Assembly (NCBI GenBank): GCA_016302405.1
Contig: JAEDNR010000041.1
Coordinates: 1-15,770 of the forward strand
DNA: 15,770 bases
Origin: Oscillospiraceae bacterium
GTDB lineage: Bacteria; Bacillota; Clostridia; Oscillospirales; Oscillospiraceae
Reading direction: 5' to 3'
Part shown: one piece after another, positions 12,969 to 15,770 of the stretch
Layout of the letters: each line of letters opens with the position of its first letter
Numbering within the stretch: position 1 is the stretch's first letter
Position numbers and translations under genes: made by a program
The notes under the pieces: model-generated
Databases searched by the model: none
What the model was told of the DNA's origin: nothing
Seen by the model: only the letters and a program-made list of their open reading frames with translations

Positions 12969-12997
12969 TTTACCGCCGGCGAAAACTGTGCTATACT
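12969..12997 (+). promoter_or_regulatory. Extended -10 promoter for the GNAT-rlmD pair
   Basis: TGCTATACT gives an extended -10 (TATACT 12992-12997), with TTTACC (12969-12974) at 17-base spacing. The predicted start near 13004 is 300 bases before the acetyltransferase gene, and miniature element D lies between. Confidence 0.6.
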
Positions 12998-13036
12998 ATT
13001 GTAAATAATGCTTGTCGGCCCGATGCGGCATTGCGG

Positions 13037-13262
13037 CAAATTGCGAATTTATCGAATTCCCGGTCATTGCGAGCCAGTGCTCACACTGGCGTGGCAATCT
13101 CCTGGATTGAAGCACCATTTTCCATGAAAAAATTCCGGAAAACGGAAATATAGGACCGTCTGTATGACGAAAAACAGTTCAAAATTTGATGGAGATTCCC
13201 ACACCAGGAAAGCGGACTGGTTCGGAATGACCTGTTCTGACGGCCCGCCAAATCCCAATTTA
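13037..13262. mobile_element. Miniature inverted-repeat element D (about 226 bp)
   Basis: It shares the ends (CAAATTGCGAATTTATCG and AAATCCCAATTT) and much of the interior (CTGTATGACGA, GATGGAGATTCCCACACCAG) with element C. The left hairpin is CCAGTGCTCACACTGG (13074-13089). The right one, CCAGGAAAGCGGACTGG (13204-13220), is the exact reverse complement of the left hairpin of elements B and C. It lies in the transcribed leader of the GNAT gene and happens to be open in frame with it. Confidence 0.75.
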
Positions 13263-13304
13263 TCTATACCCACATATAAAAATCATACAGAACGGAGAAT
13301 CCCT

Positions 13305-13772
13305 ATGACCATTCGCTTTGCCTGTGAAAAGGATATACCCCAGATGCTGGACCTGCTGCTGCAGGTGGGGGAAGTTCACCACCAGATCCGCCCCGACCTT
13401 TTCCGGGCGGGGGCCCAGAAATATGATGAAGCGGCCCTGAAACGGCTGCTTAAAACGTCAGACCGCCCCATTCTGGCGGCGGAAGAAGGCGGGAAAATGG
13501 TGGGCTACGCTTTCTGCATTCTTCAGGTCACCAAAAATGACCCGGTGCTCTGCGACCGCCGGGTGCTGTACATCGACGATCTGTGCGTGGATGAAAACCA
13601 CCGGGGCCGGGGCATTGCCGGGGCGCTGTATCGCCAGGCTTTGGAACTGGCCAGGGAGCTTTCCTGCGACGCGGTGACGCTGAACGTATGGTGCGGCAAT
13701 GACAATGCCCTGCGGTTCTATGAAAACTGCGGCCTGCAGCGGCAGAAGATCGGAATGGAAAAGGTGCTGTAA
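13305..13772 (+). CDS. GNAT family N-acetyltransferase
   Basis: This 155-residue protein should transfer an acetyl group from acetyl-CoA to an amine. The core motif A is clear: VLYIDDLCVDENHRGRGIAG (87-106), with the pyrophosphate-binding RGRGIA, then the motif B-like NDNALRFYENCGL (132-144). The substrate is not evident. The ATG at 13305 has GGAG seven bases upstream. A longer in-frame opening would begin inside miniature element D and is rejected. Its TAA overlaps the rlmD ATG by one base (TAATG), so the two are co-translated. This coupling could suggest a link to translation or rRNA modification, but similar GNAT genes act on many targets. Confidence 0.9.
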   Translation: MTIRFACEKDIPQMLDLLLQVGEVHHQIRPDLFRAGAQKYDEAALKRLLKTSDRPILAAEEGGKMVGYAFCILQVTKNDPVLCDRRVLYIDDLCVDENHRGRGIAGALYRQALELARELSCDAVTLNVWCGNDNALRFYENCGLQRQKIGMEKVL

Positions 13773-15400
13773 TGCTGGAAAAGAATCGGGAATACGAAGC
13801 CCTGGTGACGGACTACACCGCTGAGGGCCAGGGCATTGCCCACATCGACGGCTGCGCCGTGTTCCTCCCCAACGCCGTTGCGGGGGAGCGGGTGCTGGTA
13901 CGCATCGAAAAGGCAAACAAGACCTGGGCGGTGGGAAAAATCGTCCGGATCCTGGAAAAATCCCCCCACCGGGTAAACCGGGAGTGCCCCGTAGCCAAGC
14001 TCTGCGGCGGCTGCGACTTTTGGCACATGGACTACGCCGAGGAAACCCGGCTGAAAGCGGAGCGGGTCCGTACCTGCCTCAACCGGCTGGCGGGGGAACA
14101 GCTTGAAGCTATGCCCATCCTTGCCGCGCCGGACTGCCACAGCTACCGGAACAAGGCCCAGTACCCTGTTGCCCGGGATAAGGGCCGGGCCTACGCCGGG
14201 TTCTTCCGGGCGGGGACTCACGATGTAGTGGAAAATCAGCGCTGCCTGATTCTGCCCCCGGAAACCGATGCCGTCAAGGACGCGGTTATGGATTATGTAA
14301 ACCAAAACCGGGTATCTGTGTACGACGAAACCACCCACAAGGGTCTCCTGCGGCACATCTATGTCCGCCGGGGGGCAGTGTCGGGTCAGATTTTGGTGTG
14401 CCTCGTGTGCAACGGGGAAAAGCTTCCCAGGGTGGACGCTCTGGTGGAGCGGTTAAAGAAAATCCCCGGCTTTACCACCCTGGTACTCAGCGTAAACACC
14501 AAAAAGGGCAACGCCGTTCTGGGGGATAAATTCATCACCCTTTACGGCCCCGGATATATTGAGGATACCCTCTGCGGCCTTACTTTCCGGCTGTCCCCCC
14601 GGTCTTTTTACCAGGTGAACCACACCCAGGCCCAGAGGCTGTACAGGGCTGCCATTGACCTTGCCGGAATCACAAAAGACGACACCGTCCTTGACCTGTA
14701 CTGCGGTGTGGGCACCATCACCCTTGCCATGGCCTCCGCCGCCGGAAAGGTCATCGGCGTGGAGGTTATCCCCCAGGCAGTGGAAGACGCCCGGGAGAAC
14801 GCCCGGCGAAACGGAATCCGGAACGCGGAATTTTTCTGCGGCGATGCGGGCCAGGCGGCCCTGGAGCTGGAGAAAAACGGTGTCCGCCCGGATGTCATCA
14901 CTGTAGACCCGCCCCGGAAAGGCCTGAATGCCGACGCCATTGAAGCCATTGACCGGATGAACCCCCGGCAGCTTGTCTACATCTCCTGCGACCCCGCCAC
15001 CCTGGCCCGGGACGTAGCGCAGCTGAAAGAAAAAGGCTTCGCCCTCCAGTCCGCCCAGGCCGCCGACCTCTTCCCCCGCTGCGCCCATGTGGAGACGGTT
15101 GTCTTGCTTTCCAAGGGCGAGGTCGACTCGAAAAAGATTCGGGTTGAGTTCTCTTTGGAAGATATGGATATGTCGGAATTCCAAGATGGAGCTACCTATC
15201 CGCAGATCAAGGAGTATGTGTTGGAGCATACCGGGTTAAAGGTGTCCAACCTCTATATCTCACAGATTAAACGGAAATGTGGGATTGAGGTAGGTAAAAA
15301 CTATAATCTGCCGAAATCCGAGGATTCCAGACAGCCCCAGTGTCCGCCGGAAAAAGAGAAAGCAATCCGAGAAGCATTCAAATATTTTGGGATGATCTAA
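13772..15400 (+). CDS. rlmD: 23S rRNA uracil-C5 methyltransferase RlmD with an added C-terminal tail
   Basis: RlmD methylates a 23S rRNA uridine (U1939 in E. coli numbering) using S-adenosylmethionine. The 542-residue product has an N-terminal TRAM domain (about 1-62), 4Fe-4S ligands C72, C78, C81 and C158, the SAM motif VLDLYCGVGT (306-315), nucleophile C406 in YISCDP and general base E441 in HVET. The 35-residue spacing of the last two equals that of E. coli RumA. The normal family ends about ten residues after E441. Here about 92 more residues follow, including ATYPQIKEYVLEHTGLKVSN and ending AFKYFGMI, in DNA of distinctly lower GC. I infer a mobile element joined in frame at the 3' end. 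Catalytic residues are intact, so activity is probably kept. Confidence 0.93.
   Translation: MLEKNREYEALVTDYTAEGQGIAHIDGCAVFLPNAVAGERVLVRIEKANKTWAVGKIVRILEKSPHRVNRECPVAKLCGGCDFWHMDYAEETRLKAERVRTCLNRLAGEQLEAMPILAAPDCHSYRNKAQYPVARDKGRAYAGFFRAGTHDVVENQRCLILPPETDAVKDAVMDYVNQNRVSVYDETTHKGLLRHIYVRRGAVSGQILVCLVCNGEKLPRVDALVERLKKIPGFTTLVLSVNTKKGNAVLGDKFITLYGPGYIEDTLCGLTFRLSPRSFYQVNHTQAQRLYRAAIDLAGITKDDTVLDLYCGVGTITLAMASAAGKVIGVEVIPQAVEDARENARRNGIRNAEFFCGDAGQAALELEKNGVRPDVITVDPPRKGLNADAIEAIDRMNPRQLVYISCDPATLARDVAQLKEKGFALQSAQAADLFPRCAHVETVVLLSKGEVDSKKIRVEFSLEDMDMSEFQDGATYPQIKEYVLEHTGLKVSNLYISQIKRKCGIEVGKNYNLPKSEDSRQPQCPPEKEKAIREAFKYFGMI
15086..15130 (+). other. Putative integration junction in the 3' end of rlmD
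   Basis: CATGTGGAGACGGT (15086-15099) encodes the conserved HVETV. The 3' end of rumA/rlmD around this codon group is a known insertion site for integrative elements in streptococci. Base composition drops just after it: 40 of 60 bases are G/C at 15001-15060 but 23 of 60 at 15421-15480. The precise crossover cannot be fixed from one end. Confidence 0.5.
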
Positions 15401-15424
15401 CATCCCGCAGAATGGAGGTTTCTT

Positions 15425-15670
15425 ATGGACAGATTGATTTCTTGTAAGTTCAACATGGATACCGCTTGTGTGGAACTGAAATTTGCAAGTGGCAGCATGA
15501 TTGCCATTGATACCATCGCCGTTGAGAATGAGGTTGCTGACAATATGTATCAGCGATCAGAGCTTGATTATCTGATTTACAATGACCCGGTAGCATACGC
15601 TGAGCTGATACTGAACGGCAATCCCGAAGCATATCTGAAAACTGTAACTGAATATAAATTTTTATACTAA
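15425..15670 (+). CDS. DUF6061-type small protein, probably carried by a mobile element
   Basis: The 81-residue product starts MDRLISCKFNMDTACVELKF, continues with GSMIAIDTIAVENEVADNMY and QRSELDYLIYNDP, and ends TVTEYKFLY. This matches my recollection of the DUF6061 family, short proteins of unknown function common in clostridial integrative elements and plasmids. There is no signal peptide or membrane segment. GGAGG (15414-15418) is well placed, and the gene begins 24 bases after the rlmD stop, so it may be read from the rlmD transcript. Its lower GC matches the rlmD tail and differs from the upstream genes, which supports a foreign origin. A hairpin follows the stop. Confidence 0.75.
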   Translation: MDRLISCKFNMDTACVELKFASGSMIAIDTIAVENEVADNMYQRSELDYLIYNDPVAYAELILNGNPEAYLKTVTEYKFLY

Positions 15671-15677
15671 TATTGCA

Positions 15678-15711
15678 AGAGCCGCAGTCATGTGATTTGG
15701 ACTGCGGCTCT
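15678..15711 (+). terminator. Intrinsic terminator after the DUF6061-type gene
   Basis: AGAGCCGCAGTC (15678-15689) and GACTGCGGCTCT (15700-15711) form a perfect 12-pair stem with a ten-base loop, followed by AATCTTTTATT. It closes the GNAT-rlmD-DUF6061 transcript. No gene is supported in 15712-15770. Confidence 0.8.
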
Positions 15712-15770
15712 AATCTTTTATTCATATAGTCCGTTGTAACAAGGCAAGGGGTAATCAGTCTCAAAATCTC

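Noticed and set aside
13164..13304. In-frame N-terminal extension of the GNAT gene
   Set aside because: It would be encoded by miniature element D, has no ribosome site, and the ATG at 13305 has a good GGAG and matches the usual family start.

Overview
The window looks like a GC-rich chromosome segment from an anaerobic gut Firmicute of class Clostridia, probably Oscillospiraceae/Ruminococcaceae. This rests on the AGGAGG-type ribosome sites, the sigma-A style promoters, a Xpt guanine riboswitch, the lspA-rluD pair typical of Firmicutes, a radical SAM gene of the PflX type and many short non-autonomous repeats. The taxon is inferred; no rRNA or other decisive marker is present.

Layout. Positions 1-1677 are a decayed accessory patch: the start of a DUF4428 gene, a tiny secreted-peptide reading frame, fragments of three broken genes (one of them reverse-transcriptase-like) and four miniature inverted-repeat elements. 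Positions 1678-3053 (minus) hold rluD and lspA, with a promoter at 3343-3371 and an AATTGAC-heptad element in the leader. A small unknown gene (3554-3796, minus) follows. Positions 3980-9946 (plus) form one purine-salvage operon: promoter, guanine riboswitch with terminator, xpt, a BMP-family lipoprotein, a double-domain ABC ATPase, two permeases and a strong terminator. The lipoprotein and transporter should import purine nucleosides, and Xpt recaptures xanthine/guanine as nucleotides, so guanine can shut down both steps. Positions 9996-10212 are a 217-bp inverted-repeat element. Then come pyk (minus), another miniature element, a radical SAM gene (minus), back-to-back promoters, a further element, and a GNAT acetyltransferase overlapping rlmD (plus).

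The most notable points are: (1) rlmD carries a lower-GC tail of about 90 codons that starts just after the conserved His-Val-Glu site, followed by a DUF6061-type gene. This looks like the edge of an integrated mobile element that rewrote the 3' end of rlmD. (2) At least five miniature elements of two families share a small CCAGT...ACTGG hairpin module that appears exchanged between ends and between families. (3) One element sits in a coding frame with an exact 11-bp target duplication, so the original reading frame can be reconstructed.
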